A stretch of 7,651 nucleotides of DNA from Candidatus Methanoperedens sp. (GCA_028679855.1 JAJRAP010000107.1:1-7651), one strand, 5' to 3'. Counted from the first letter of the stretch, positions 1 through 7,452 are shown. Notes: generated by a model from the letters alone, not told the origin. Program-made: numbers and translations.

Positions 1-380
1 CCTGCTGAAACGCTGACTGTGACGGTCAGCACATAATCGATAAGCAATGCGGCGCCGGCAATAAGACCGGGATATATGCCGAGGTTGTCTTTGGCAACGA
101 TATACGCGCCTCCGCCGTTCGGATAAGCATGGATCGTCTGGAAATAAGACATGGCGACGATTGCGATAAGCGCAGAAATACCGAAAGCGACCGGCATCGA
201 GTAATGAAGCATCGTGGTCCCGGCAAGGACGAGGGCAAAGAGTATTTCTTCTGTCGCATAGGCCACGGATGACATGGCATCCGATGAAAATACCGCCAGT
301 CCCATCGTCTTTGTCAGGCGTTCATGTTTTTCCCTGATGGTTTCGATCGGACTGCCTATAAGAAAACTTTTGATAGACAT
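1..380 (-). CDS. kimA: KimA/YdaO-like potassium permease (APC superfamily), N-terminal part only
   Basis: This is the first 126 residues of a membrane permease whose C-terminal part lies beyond the left edge. The stretch closely resembles, from memory, the N-terminus of Bacillus subtilis KimA (YdaO), a high-affinity K+ importer driven by the ion gradient. Shared features are FLIGSP (6-11), the first helix motif SSDAMSSVAYATEEIL (32-47), AYPNGGGAYIV (85-95) with DNLG (98-101), and LLIDYVLTV (112-120). Asp34, Tyr41, Asp115, Tyr116, Thr119 and Ser123 fall two positions before the KimA residues Asp36, Tyr43, Asp117, Tyr118, Thr121 and Ser125, which I recall as K+-coordinating. About three membrane segments are visible (about 26-50, 58-82, 104-125). 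The ATG at 380 is preceded by GAGAGGG as ribosome binding site. It starts 37 bases after the small secreted gene, so it is probably cotranscribed with kdp. A related amino-acid permease of the same superfamily is the alternative; the kdp and riboswitch context favours K+. Confidence 0.8.
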   Translation of the reverse strand, partial: MSIKSFLIGSPIETIREKHERLTKTMGLAVFSSDAMSSVAYATEEILFALVLAGTTMLHYSMPVAFGISALIAIVAMSYFQTIHAYPNGGGAYIVAKDNLGIYPGLIAGAALLIDYVLTVTVSVSA

Positions 381-391
381 GTTCCCTCTCT

Positions 392-412
392 AAAAATAAA
401 TTTTTTATTTTT
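392..412 (-). repeat. Perfect A/T-only inverted repeat between the secreted-protein gene and kimA
   Basis: Two 9-base arms, AAAAATAAA and TTTATTTTT, surround a 3-base centre in the 37-base gap before the kimA-like start codon. The repeat has no G-C pairs, so as an RNA hairpin it would be weak and is unlikely to be an efficient terminator. It could be a processing point, a weak attenuator or simply an AT-rich spacer. Confidence 0.4.
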
Positions 413-417
413 GATAA

Positions 418-720
418 TTACGGGAATTTGCATTCGACCTTAAACGCTGACACGTTCCTTTCATTTAACTTGTCATTGATGTACTTATTTACCCATTCAA
501 GCACATCTTTTTTAGCATTAGAGGCTTCGAAAGCAAATGTCGACGTCTGTTCTTCAGGAATTCCTCTTGTCTGATCTGTAATGTAGGTAATATGGAAAGC
601 ACAAACTATTGCCGTTTGACCTGGCTTCAATTCTTCAAATGGCATAGGCGAAACAGCTGCAGCTTTACCGGCAATACCGAACAGAAAAATCATGAATATG
701 AAAACTGATAGTTTCTTCAT
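418..720 (-). CDS. Small secreted protein of unknown function between kdpD and kimA
   Basis: I do not recognise this 100-residue protein. The N-terminus is a textbook Sec signal peptide: KK at 2-3, a hydrophobic core at about 4-18, and a likely signal peptidase I site after AAA (20-22), leaving a mature chain of about 78 residues. There is no lipobox. The mature part holds only two cysteines, Cys40 and Cys97, placed near either end, which could form a disulfide in an oxidising compartment. A lysine/aspartate-rich segment (70-88) is probably helical. The ATG at 720 is chosen because AAGGAGG lies six bases upstream and the signal peptide starts exactly there; the reading frame stays open further upstream but would cross the kdpD stop. 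It lies 31 bases after kdpD and 37 before the kimA-like gene, in the same direction. A role at the cell envelope connected with K+ uptake is a guess from position only. Confidence 0.78.
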   Translation of the reverse strand: MKKLSVFIFMIFLFGIAGKAAAVSPMPFEELKPGQTAIVCAFHITYITDQTRGIPEEQTSTFAFEASNAKKDVLEWVNKYINDKLNERNVSAFKVECKFP

Positions 721-751
721 TTTTTTCCTCCTTTTATAATTAATTAGCCGC

Positions 752-2686
752 TTATTTCTTGAATATTCGGTCAATCGCCATGGCGCCGAGGCGGGCGATG
801 GTCTCAAGCACCACCTGATTTTCAGGTAGCATAACCTTTTCACTTTCCTTAAAATCGAATCCCACTACTCCTACAACCTTATCAGCCGTCATCATGGGCA
901 GATAAGATGCTTTGGTTTGAGGAAGCGTACCGGTACCTCGGCCTGCCGACTGTTTGTTAGTCAAAACCCATGACGCAACGCCAAGCACCTTGGGGTTTAC
1001 ATCAAAAGCGGTAGTCTTGGCTTTAACAATAAGTTGTTCATCTTCGGGCAAAAAGATTGCTATCTCACAGGGAAAGATTTGCGTAGTATGGCGGACGATA
1101 ATTGCCAGGACTTGTTCCAAAGTATGGGCCGTTACCAGGTCCCTGCTTAACCCGTAAAGCGCCACGTTCTTTACTTCGCTCTGTTTGAGCAGTTCCACCT
1201 TGTTGCGCAGTTGTGATGCAAGGTTGCTTATCACTCCGACAACAATGATAAATACAATGAAGGAAACAAAATATCCCACGTCGCTGACGGCAAACTCAAA
1301 GTAAGGAGGTACAAACAGGTAATCAAAAATCAGGATACTGATGATCGCCGCTGCTATGGACGGGCCCCTCCCCAGGTAAAGAGCACTCACAATGACCGGC
1401 AGTAAAAGCAGGAAAAGCAGATTCACCTGATTAAGGCTGTTGCGCAATAGAAAAGCAAAGAGTGACATCCCGCTGACTGCAAGTATGCTGATTGCATAGT
1501 TCAAAGGTTTGCTTATGCTTATACGCTTTTTGGGAACGAATTTAGGGTCCACCCCGGCATCAAGTAAATAGATATCTATGTTGGGGGTCCTGGTCAGGAG
1601 TTTTTTGGGTATCGACTGGACCAGCCCGAAGCGGCGGGGTTTACCAATGACAATCTTTGTGACATTATGGCTCTGCGAATAATTCGCCATTTCTTCCGTC
1701 ACGTCGCTTCCCTTCATCCAGACCACGCGCGCTCCCAACTTCTTTGCGAGGTCTAATGCTTTATTCAGCCACTCCTTTTCCTGTTCGGAGAGTTTTGCAT
1801 GCCTTTCCGTCTCCACATAAAAGGCGATCCATTCCGCATCAAGTTCACTTGCAAGCCTGAATGCAGAGCGGATCAATTTGTCCGCGTAAGGACTGGCAAA
1901 GACACCTGCGAGCACGCGCTCTTTTGCCGGCCAGGGACCGGCTATGGCATGGGCCTGCATGTAACTGCGCATCTTTTCATCCACACTGCCTGCTACCGCT
2001 CTGAGAGCCAACTGCCGCAGCGCCATAAGGTTGCCGGGGCGAAAAAACCTGTGCACCGCGCTCTTTGCCATGTCTTTTACGTAGACCTTGCCCTCATGAA
2101 GCCTCTTGATTAATTCCTCAGGCGGCAGGTCCACCAGTTTGATTTCATCAGCAGCTTCAATGATTGTATCGGGAACGGTCTCACTCACGCGGATATTGGT
2201 GATTTGAAAGATAATATCATTAAGGCTCTCGACATGCTGCACGTTCATTGTTGCATAAACATCTATGCCGGCATTCAATATTTCTTCTACATCCTGATAT
2301 CGCTTTGCATTGCGAAGTCCCGACGCATCGCTGTGGGCCAGCTCATCCACCAAAACCAATTGAGGCTTGCGCGCTACGACTTTGTCCAGATCGACTTCCT
2401 TAAGCTGCATTCCCATATAGGTGACGGCAAGATGAGGAATGATCTCCAGTCCCTCCAGCAATGCATCGGTTTCAGCGCGCCCATGGGTCTCGGCATAACC
2501 CACCGCAACGTCCACCCCTTCCTGCTTGCGCACCCTTGCATCACTGAGCATCGCATACGTCTTGCCGACGCCGGGAGCAGCGCCGAAGTAGATAGTCAGC
2601 TTGCCTCTTTTACCCTGAGCCTCTTCCTTCTGTGCTACTTCAAGCATTGCCTCAGGTGTTGGCCTTTTATATTCTTCTTCGTCCAT
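752..2686 (-). CDS. kdpD: KdpD sensor protein lacking the histidine kinase domain
   Basis: This is the sensory half of KdpD, the K+/turgor sensor of the kdp system. Visible in order: the KdpD N-terminal ATP-binding domain with Walker A GAAPGVGKT (35-43) and a Walker B-like segment VLVDELAHS (111-119); a universal-stress-protein-like domain (about 257-377); four closely packed membrane segments (about 394-414, 419-438, 443-460, 467-487); and a GAF domain (about 508-637). The protein ends at residue 644 with a TAA stop, just where E. coli KdpD (894 residues) enters its dimerisation helix and kinase core. No H-box or N/G-box is present here, and only 31 bases separate the stop from the next gene, so no kinase remnant follows. 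Such short KdpD forms are known in other bacteria, for example some cyanobacteria. It may sense K+ or c-di-AMP and act on a separate kinase. It starts five bases after kdpC; the ribosome site (GGAGAAG inside kdpC) is distant and weak. Confidence 0.93.
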   Translation of the reverse strand: MDEEEYKRPTPEAMLEVAQKEEAQGKRGKLTIYFGAAPGVGKTYAMLSDARVRKQEGVDVAVGYAETHGRAETDALLEGLEIIPHLAVTYMGMQLKEVDLDKVVARKPQLVLVDELAHSDASGLRNAKRYQDVEEILNAGIDVYATMNVQHVESLNDIIFQITNIRVSETVPDTIIEAADEIKLVDLPPEELIKRLHEGKVYVKDMAKSAVHRFFRPGNLMALRQLALRAVAGSVDEKMRSYMQAHAIAGPWPAKERVLAGVFASPYADKLIRSAFRLASELDAEWIAFYVETERHAKLSEQEKEWLNKALDLAKKLGARVVWMKGSDVTEEMANYSQSHNVTKIVIGKPRRFGLVQSIPKKLLTRTPNIDIYLLDAGVDPKFVPKKRISISKPLNYAISILAVSGMSLFAFLLRNSLNQVNLLFLLLLPVIVSALYLGRGPSIAAAIISILIFDYLFVPPYFEFAVSDVGYFVSFIVFIIVVGVISNLASQLRNKVELLKQSEVKNVALYGLSRDLVTAHTLEQVLAIIVRHTTQIFPCEIAIFLPEDEQLIVKAKTTAFDVNPKVLGVASWVLTNKQSAGRGTGTLPQTKASYLPMMTADKVVGVVGFDFKESEKVMLPENQVVLETIARLGAMAIDRIFKK

Positions 2687-2691
2687 ACTTT

Positions 2692-3255
2692 TTACAACTT
2701 CTCCAGCGCAAGATTTAATTTCAAAACATTAACCCTCGGCGCTCCGAGAAAACCTAACTGGCGGTCTTCAAAATGCGCTTGCACAAGACTGCGGACTTTT
2801 TCTTCCGGCACTCGCCGTGCTTTTGCGATACGCGGAATCTGCACAAGCGCCGCTTCAAGACTGATGTGCGGGTCCAGTCCGCTTCCTGACGCCGTTACCA
2901 GGTCCGCGGGGACCTGCCCCTGAATGCCCGTATCCTGAAATGATTTTACTCTATCACTGATCTTAGTAATCAGGTCATTATTCGTAGGACCTATATTAGA
3001 CCCGCCTGAAGCTAATGGGTTATATGGAAAAACGGCTGTTGCTGAAGGACGAGGCCAGAAGTATTTCGGTTCGGAAAAAGGCTGGCCTATCAATGCCGAC
3101 CCTGCCGGTGTCCCATCAACTTTATAAATCAGACTTCCCGAAGACTGTTTAGGAAATATTGCTTGCGCAAGGACCGTCACCGCCGCCGGATACAGGATTC
3201 CGGTCAATAACGACAAGGCAACAAAAAGTAATATTCCGGTTTTTATTTCTTTCAT
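2692..3255 (-). CDS. kdpC: KdpC, subunit C of the K+-transporting ATPase
   Basis: KdpC is the single-span membrane subunit that binds KdpA and KdpB, stabilises the complex and raises its affinity for ATP. The product has 187 residues, close to the 190 of E. coli. One N-terminal membrane helix (about 7-30) is followed by a soluble extracytoplasmic domain. Family motifs are all visible: GSALIGQPF (52-60), FWPRPSA (66-72), ASGGSNIGPTN (82-92), SGSGLDPHISLEAA (123-136) and APRVNVLKLN (172-181). The ATG at 3255 is preceded by AAGGAGAG at good spacing. It lies 15 bases after kdpB and five before kdpD, so it belongs to the same transcript. I see nothing broken or missing. Confidence 0.97.
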   Translation of the reverse strand: MKEIKTGILLFVALSLLTGILYPAAVTVLAQAIFPKQSSGSLIYKVDGTPAGSALIGQPFSEPKYFWPRPSATAVFPYNPLASGGSNIGPTNNDLITKISDRVKSFQDTGIQGQVPADLVTASGSGLDPHISLEAALVQIPRIAKARRVPEEKVRSLVQAHFEDRQLGFLGAPRVNVLKLNLALEKL

Positions 3256-3270
3256 GATGTCTCTCCTTGC

Positions 3271-5337
3271 TCACATTAAGATATTTATCAATACGTCAAT
3301 TAATTTAATACCGACGAAGGGAGTTAAAAGCCCTCCCGCACCATAAATAAACAGGTTATATATCAGCAGTCTTTCAGCGGGCATCGGGCGATACTTTGTG
3401 CCTTTGAGCGCCAGGGGAATCAGCAAAGGAATAATTATCGCATTGAAAATAACAGCAGAAAGAATTGCGCTGAACGGATTTGCAAGGTGCATGATATTGA
3501 GTATTCCAAGCTGCGGGTAAATCGAGACAAACGCAGCGGGAATTATAGCAAAATATTTTGCCACATCATTTGAGATGCTGAAGGTCGTGAGCGTTCCACG
3601 CGTCATGAGAATCTGCTTTCCGATCTCTACTATATCAAGCAATTTGGTTGGATTGCTGTCCAGGTCAATAATGTTGGCAGCTTCTCTCGCAGGCTGCGTG
3701 CCTGTGTTCATCGCCACCGCCACGTCTGCCTGTGCAAGCGCGGGAGCGTCATTTGTGCCGTCCCCTGTCATGGCCACCATATAACCCTGCTGCTGATTTT
3801 CCCGGATGAGCCTGAGTTTGTCTTCGGGTTTTGCCTGCGCGAGGAAGTCGTCTACCTGCGCTTCACTTGCGATAGCCGCTGCTGTGAGAGGATTATCTCC
3901 GGTGATCATAATCGTCTTGATACCCATACTGCGCAGTTGCAGAAAGCGCTCCTGAATCCCACCCTTTAAAATATCCTTCAGATTTATGACGCCCAGAACC
4001 TCAGCATCACGGCTGACAGCCAGCGGAGTGCCTCCCGCACTTGCTATCGCCGTAACTTGTCCGTCAAGTTCCTGCGGGATAGTTCCCCCGGCGTTCCGGA
4101 CAAATTTTATAAGTGAATCTCCGGCCCCCTTGCGGAAAGCATGCCCGTCTATGTTCACACCGCTTATCCTTGTTTCAGCGCTGAAAGGGATTGACTCGGC
4201 ATTCTGCGGCAACTCCCGCATTCGGAGATCATATTTCTGCTTGGCAAGCACCACAATGCTTCTTCCTTCAGGCGTTTCATCAGTAAGAGAGGCCATCAGC
4301 GCCGCTTCAGCCACTTTCTTTTCGGAATGACCCCCTACCGGTATGAAAGCAACCGCCTGCCGGTTGCCAAGAGTGATAGTGCCTGTCTTGTCCAGGAGCA
4401 GAACATTAACATCTCCCGCCGCCTCAATCGCCCTGCCGGAAAGGGCAATGACATTTTTCTGGAACAGGCGGTCCATTCCTGCAATTCCGATAGCAGGCAG
4501 AAGGGCCGCAATCGTTGTCGGTATCAAACATACAAATAATGCAACCAGCACTACGAGCGTAACCGGTTGTCCTTGGCCGGTCGCTTTTACGCTGTAAATG
4601 GAAAGAGGGCTTAGATTGACCACAACAAGAAAGAAGACGACTGTCAAAGCAACCAGGAGAACTTCCAGGGCAATCTCATTAGGAGTCTTTCTGCGCTTCG
4701 CACCTTCCACAAGTGAAATCATTCGATCCAGAAAGGTCTCACCGGGATTTGCAGTTATGCGAACTACGATACTGTTTGCTATTACCTGGGTTCCGCCGGT
4801 CACGGCGCTGCGGTCGCCTCCTGACTCCCTGACCACCGGCGCGGATTCCCCGGTGACGGCAGATTCATTGACGAGCGCCGCGCCTGCGATTACTTCACCG
4901 TCGCCCGCAATCAGATCGTTCGCTTCCACCAATATGATGTCATCTTTACGAAGTTGAGTGGAAGGGACCAGTTCATATTCTCCCCCCAGCTCAGGTTTTT
5001 TCAGCTTCTTTGCCATGATCTCCTTGCGCGTCTTCTTCATGGACTCTGCTCGCGCCTTTCCCCTTCCCTCTGCCAGAGATTCAGCAAAGGTCGCAAAGAG
5101 AACGGTCAACCAAAGCCAGGCTGAAACCATTCCTGTAAACCAGGCAGGCTCTCCTTTTCCCGTAATTAAGTTTATGAAGAAATTGACTGTAGTGATAACG
5201 CTGCCGATCTCAACGGATAACATGACCGGATTTCTCCAAAGTGCTCGGGGATCAAGTTTTTTAAAAGAATCTATGAGCGCTGCTCTCATCAGCTTTGGAT
5301 CAAATATTCCTTTGGTTTTTTTCGTGGTTTTGCTCAT
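3271..5337 (-). CDS. kdpB: KdpB, P-type ATPase catalytic subunit of the K+ pump
   Basis: KdpB hydrolyses ATP to drive K+ import through KdpA. The product has 688 residues, the usual family length. P-type ATPase motifs are complete: TGES in the actuator domain (162-165), the membrane motif IPTT (272-275), the phosphorylated aspartate D316 in DKTGT (316-320), nucleotide-domain motifs TPEGRS (355-360), FSAETR (385-390) and KGA (403-405), KPED (503-506), and the hinge TGDGTND (524-530). Ser165 of TGES corresponds to E. coli Ser162, the known inhibitory phosphorylation site. Membrane helices are visible at about 40-60, 66-86, 225-245, 259-283, 594-615, 622-645 and 657-685. The ATG at 5337 follows the kdpA stop by two bases, and its ribosome site GGGAGGTG lies inside the kdpA end, which suggests translational coupling. 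All catalytic residues I can check are intact. Confidence 0.98.
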   Translation of the reverse strand: MSKTTKKTKGIFDPKLMRAALIDSFKKLDPRALWRNPVMLSVEIGSVITTVNFFINLITGKGEPAWFTGMVSAWLWLTVLFATFAESLAEGRGKARAESMKKTRKEIMAKKLKKPELGGEYELVPSTQLRKDDIILVEANDLIAGDGEVIAGAALVNESAVTGESAPVVRESGGDRSAVTGGTQVIANSIVVRITANPGETFLDRMISLVEGAKRRKTPNEIALEVLLVALTVVFFLVVVNLSPLSIYSVKATGQGQPVTLVVLVALFVCLIPTTIAALLPAIGIAGMDRLFQKNVIALSGRAIEAAGDVNVLLLDKTGTITLGNRQAVAFIPVGGHSEKKVAEAALMASLTDETPEGRSIVVLAKQKYDLRMRELPQNAESIPFSAETRISGVNIDGHAFRKGAGDSLIKFVRNAGGTIPQELDGQVTAIASAGGTPLAVSRDAEVLGVINLKDILKGGIQERFLQLRSMGIKTIMITGDNPLTAAAIASEAQVDDFLAQAKPEDKLRLIRENQQQGYMVAMTGDGTNDAPALAQADVAVAMNTGTQPAREAANIIDLDSNPTKLLDIVEIGKQILMTRGTLTTFSISNDVAKYFAIIPAAFVSIYPQLGILNIMHLANPFSAILSAVIFNAIIIPLLIPLALKGTKYRPMPAERLLIYNLFIYGAGGLLTPFVGIKLIDVLINILM

Positions 5338-5339
5338 TA

Positions 5340-7136
5340 CTATACACCTCCCTGCATGATCATCTGCTCAACAATCGGCCCAAGGGCAAGCGCCGGGAAA
5401 AAGGTCAGAGCGCCTACAATCAGGACTACTGATACAAGCCAGATTATGAAAGGGAGTTGATCGGTCGGGAGCGTTCCCAGGCTGGGTGGAACATACTTTT
5501 TCTTGACCAATGAACCAGCCATTGCGAGGACTGCGACAGCAGGAGCAAATCTGCCCGCGAGCATGGCAAGAGACCCTGTCAGGTTATAAAAAATGGTATT
5601 TCCATTCAGGCCGGCAAAGGCACTGCCGTTGTTGTTGGACATTGATGCAAAGGCATAAAGCACTTCGCTCAGGCCGTGAGGTCCCGGGTTTGACATGGAG
5701 CTCACGCCCGCAGGAACAAGGAGCGCGATCGAAACAAATATCAAAACAAATACGCCCGAGGTAAGGATGGTTATCACCGACATCCACATTTCCATTACCT
5801 CTATCTTCTTCCCCAGATACTCAGGAGTCCTGCCGATCATGAGACCGGCTGCAAATACGGCGATAATAGCAAAGGCAAGCATAGTGTAGAGGCCTGAACC
5901 GACTCCTCCAAAGACAACCTCGCTCAAGAGGATGAGCACCATCGGTACCATTCCGCCGAGCGGCGTCAGTGAATCATGCATATTATTGACCGCACCGCAG
6001 GATGTCGCTGTGGTGGATGCAGAAAACAGCACAGAGCCGCCGAGTCCGAAGCGGACCTCTTTTCCTTCCATATTAGGACCGTGAACGCCAAGCTTCTGAA
6101 CCAGCGGATTACCGCTGTACTCAGCCAAATATAATGCGCCAACCGCAAGGACAAAAATCAGGAGCATAGCCGTATATATGGCCCATCCCTGCCTTGTGTT
6201 TCCGGCCATGCGTCCGAAGGTATTCGTCAGGGCAGCAGGGATCAAAAGGAGCAGGAGGATTTCTAAAAAGTTTGTAAAAGGTGTCGGGTTCTCATAGGGA
6301 TGGGATGAATTGGCATTGAAAAAACCGCCGCCGTTAGTTCCTAACTCTTTGATTGCTTCCTGCGAAGCAACCGGCCCCATGGGCAATGTCTGCTCTTTCA
6401 CTATTATCTTCTCTGTTAACTGTTTTCCGCTTGCGTCTTTGAGCGGGTTGCCGTTAATGTCGAGCTTTGGTTTTTCATAACTGATTGCCTCCAGCAGTTG
6501 AACATTTTTATAGGGGCTGAAGTTTTGAATGACGCCCTGCGACACCAATACCAGTGCAACAATAATTGATATCGGCAAAAGGATATAGAGGACTGTGCGG
6601 GTCAGGTCCACCCAGAAATTGCCTATGGTCTCAGCCGTCCTCCGGGCAAGCCCGCGGATGAAGGAAACAACAATAGCCATTCCTGTGGCGGCTGAAAGGA
6701 ATTGATGTACCATTAAAACCATTAACTGGGAAAAATAACTTGCTGAGGATTCGCCGCTGTAGTTCTGCCAGTTGGTGTTCGTAACGAAACTCACTGCGGT
6801 GTTAAATGCAAGATCCCACGAAAAACCTGGTAACTTCTGGGGGTTTAGAGGCAGATAACCTTGCAGCATAAGAATGGCAAACATCACAGCCAGCCCGATA
6901 AAGTTAAAAATGAGCATCGTGAAGGCATATTGCTTCCAGTTCATTTCAGCATCCGGGGTAATACCGGAAATCCTATAAAATAATTTTTCCAGCAGGCCGA
7001 AAACCGGGGCTAAAAACGTACGTTCACCCTGATATACTCTTGACATGTACCCGCCCATTGGTTTAGTTAACAGGGTTAAGGTAATCAAAAGTATCAGTAT
7101 CTGGAAGATATCAAGAAACACCTCGCTATTCTGCAC
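5340..7136 (-). CDS. kdpA: KdpA, K+-binding channel-like subunit of the K+ pump
   Basis: KdpA belongs to the superfamily of K+ transporters and selects K+ in the inner membrane. All four pore-loop regions are visible: [12 protein letters not shown] (119-130), [15 protein letters not shown] (266-280), [14 protein letters not shown] (377-390) and [12 protein letters not shown] (500-511). About ten hydrophobic segments fit the family topology. At 598 residues it is about 40 longer than E. coli KdpA (557); most of the excess is a hydrophilic stretch before the second pore loop (about 215-250). The start is a GTG at 7136, picked because the Shine-Dalgarno sequence AAGGAAG lies six bases upstream and because MQNSEVFLD leads straight into the first helix. 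The start overlaps the end of the 39-codon leader ORF by 11 bases. Expression is probably under the c-di-AMP riboswitch and terminator upstream. Confidence 0.97.
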   Translation of the reverse strand: MQNSEVFLDIFQILILLITLTLLTKPMGGYMSRVYQGERTFLAPVFGLLEKLFYRISGITPDAEMNWKQYAFTMLIFNFIGLAVMFAILMLQGYLPLNPQKLPGFSWDLAFNTAVSFVTNTNWQNYSGESSASYFSQLMVLMVHQFLSAATGMAIVVSFIRGLARRTAETIGNFWVDLTRTVLYILLPISIIVALVLVSQGVIQNFSPYKNVQLLEAISYEKPKLDINGNPLKDASGKQLTEKIIVKEQTLPMGPVASQEAIKELGTNGGGFFNANSSHPYENPTPFTNFLEILLLLLIPAALTNTFGRMAGNTRQGWAIYTAMLLIFVLAVGALYLAEYSGNPLVQKLGVHGPNMEGKEVRFGLGGSVLFSASTTATSCGAVNNMHDSLTPLGGMVPMVLILLSEVVFGGVGSGLYTMLAFAIIAVFAAGLMIGRTPEYLGKKIEVMEMWMSVITILTSGVFVLIFVSIALLVPAGVSSMSNPGPHGLSEVLYAFASMSNNNGSAFAGLNGNTIFYNLTGSLAMLAGRFAPAVAVLAMAGSLVKKKYVPPSLGTLPTDQLPFIIWLVSVVLIVGALTFFPALALGPIVEQMIMQGGV

Positions 7137-7245
7137 GGCCTGCTTCCTTTCTATCTGATGAAATGATAGCAGATAATATTAGCCCTGTGAATTCTTTCCT
7201 GCTGATTTGCGCAAGACTCCCGGCGAGATTACGTCTTAGTAACAT
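7126..7245 (-). CDS. 39-codon leader ORF overlapping the kdpA start
   Basis: An ATG at 7245 is preceded at five bases by AAGGAGG, the strongest ribosome site in the window, and opens a frame of 39 residues that ends with TAG inside the first codons of kdpA. The peptide ([13 protein letters not shown]... to ...EAGRAE) is basic at its N-terminus and has only a short hydrophobic stretch, [11 protein letters not shown] (19-29), so it does not look like KdpF, the roughly 29-residue, wholly hydrophobic subunit often found here. It starts just after the riboswitch terminator, so it would be the first thing translated on a read-through transcript and could couple translation to kdpA. Whether a stable peptide is made is open; a spurious frame behind a chance ribosome site cannot be excluded. 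Confidence 0.5.
   Translation of the reverse strand: MLLRRNLAGSLAQISRKEFTGLILSAIISSDRKEAGRAE
7143..7149 (-). promoter_or_regulatory. Ribosome binding site deciding the kdpA GTG start
   Basis: AAGGAAG lies six bases before the GTG at 7136. It supports that GTG over the second in-frame GTG five codons further in, which has no such site. Confidence 0.7.
7152..7175 (-). repeat. Inverted repeat directly upstream of the kdpA ribosome site
   Basis: TATCTG and CAGATA form six perfect pairs around a 12-base loop and end two bases before the kdpA Shine-Dalgarno sequence. An alternative pairing, CTATC with GATAG, uses overlapping bases. The repeat lies within the leader ORF, so ribosomes translating that ORF would open it. 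A role in coupling is inference. Confidence 0.35.
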
Positions 7246-7279
7246 CACTTCCTCCTTTTCAGGGGCAGCGGAGGGAAAT

Positions 7280-7304
7280 AAAAAAACCGCCAGGCAGCGG
7301 TTTT
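7280..7304 (-). terminator. Intrinsic terminator, expression platform of the c-di-AMP riboswitch
   Basis: The arms ACCGC and GCGGT, extended by A-T pairs to eight base pairs, enclose the six-base loop TGCCTG and are followed by an uninterrupted T run. It lies about 20 bases after the aptamer and before the first ribosome site, the layout of an OFF switch acting by premature termination. The loop is the exact complement of CAGGCA at 7330-7335 at the 3' end of the aptamer, which offers a competing antiterminator pairing. Confidence 0.85.
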
Positions 7305-7325
7305 CTTTTCTGACCATTGCCCTTC

Positions 7326-7447
7326 CAAATGCCTGCGAGGTTAGCTGACGGGCTCGGGCCTGGAAGTGCCCTATCCATTGCTGGAATACGCCCCAAAATT
7401 TGGGTCCCCCGCGTCCATTTTTTTGAATGGACCTCGGCTGCTATTTG
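7326..7447 (-). ncRNA. Cyclic-di-AMP riboswitch aptamer (ydaO/yuaA class)
   Basis: The RNA read from the minus strand shows the conserved cores of the ydaO/yuaA class in the right order: GGGGGACCCA, then TGGGGCG followed by ATTCC, then GGCCCGAGCCCGTCAGCTAAC. A variable hairpin GTCCATT/AATGGAC with a six-base loop (7413-7432) stands where the class has its P2 stem. GCGGGG (7407-7412) can pair with CCTCGC (7335-7340) as the long-range stem. The closing stem is short: GCC with GGC, possibly prolonged by CAAAT with ATTTG across a four-base bulge, so the outer limits are approximate. The class binds two c-di-AMP molecules, and in known cases ligand binding stops expression of K+ uptake and cell-wall genes. 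Here it precedes kdpABC and a KimA-like gene, and ydaO, the gene that named the class, is kimA. Confidence 0.93.
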
Positions 7448-7452
7448 ATTGT

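Noticed and set aside
721..843. Longer version of the secreted-protein frame, starting at 843
   Set aside because: The extension overlaps the end of kdpD and hides the signal peptide inside; the ATG at 720 has an excellent ribosome site.
1799..2923. Plus-strand open frames opposite kdpD and kdpC
   Set aside because: They lie opposite well-supported genes with intact motifs, show no recognisable domain and have no operon logic; they are shadows of the minus-strand coding.
3575..5359. Plus-strand open frames opposite kdpB
   Set aside because: KdpB is complete on the other strand with all P-type ATPase motifs; the frames are low-complexity Ser/Ala/Arg-rich by-products.
7137..7260. A kdpF gene for the small hydrophobic subunit
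   Set aside because: All three minus-strand frames were read; none encodes a short, fully hydrophobic peptide. Only the non-hydrophobic 39-codon frame is open.
7246..7317. Longer version of the leader ORF starting at 7317
   Set aside because: It would run through the terminator hairpin and T tract and has no good ribosome site; the ATG at 7245 does.
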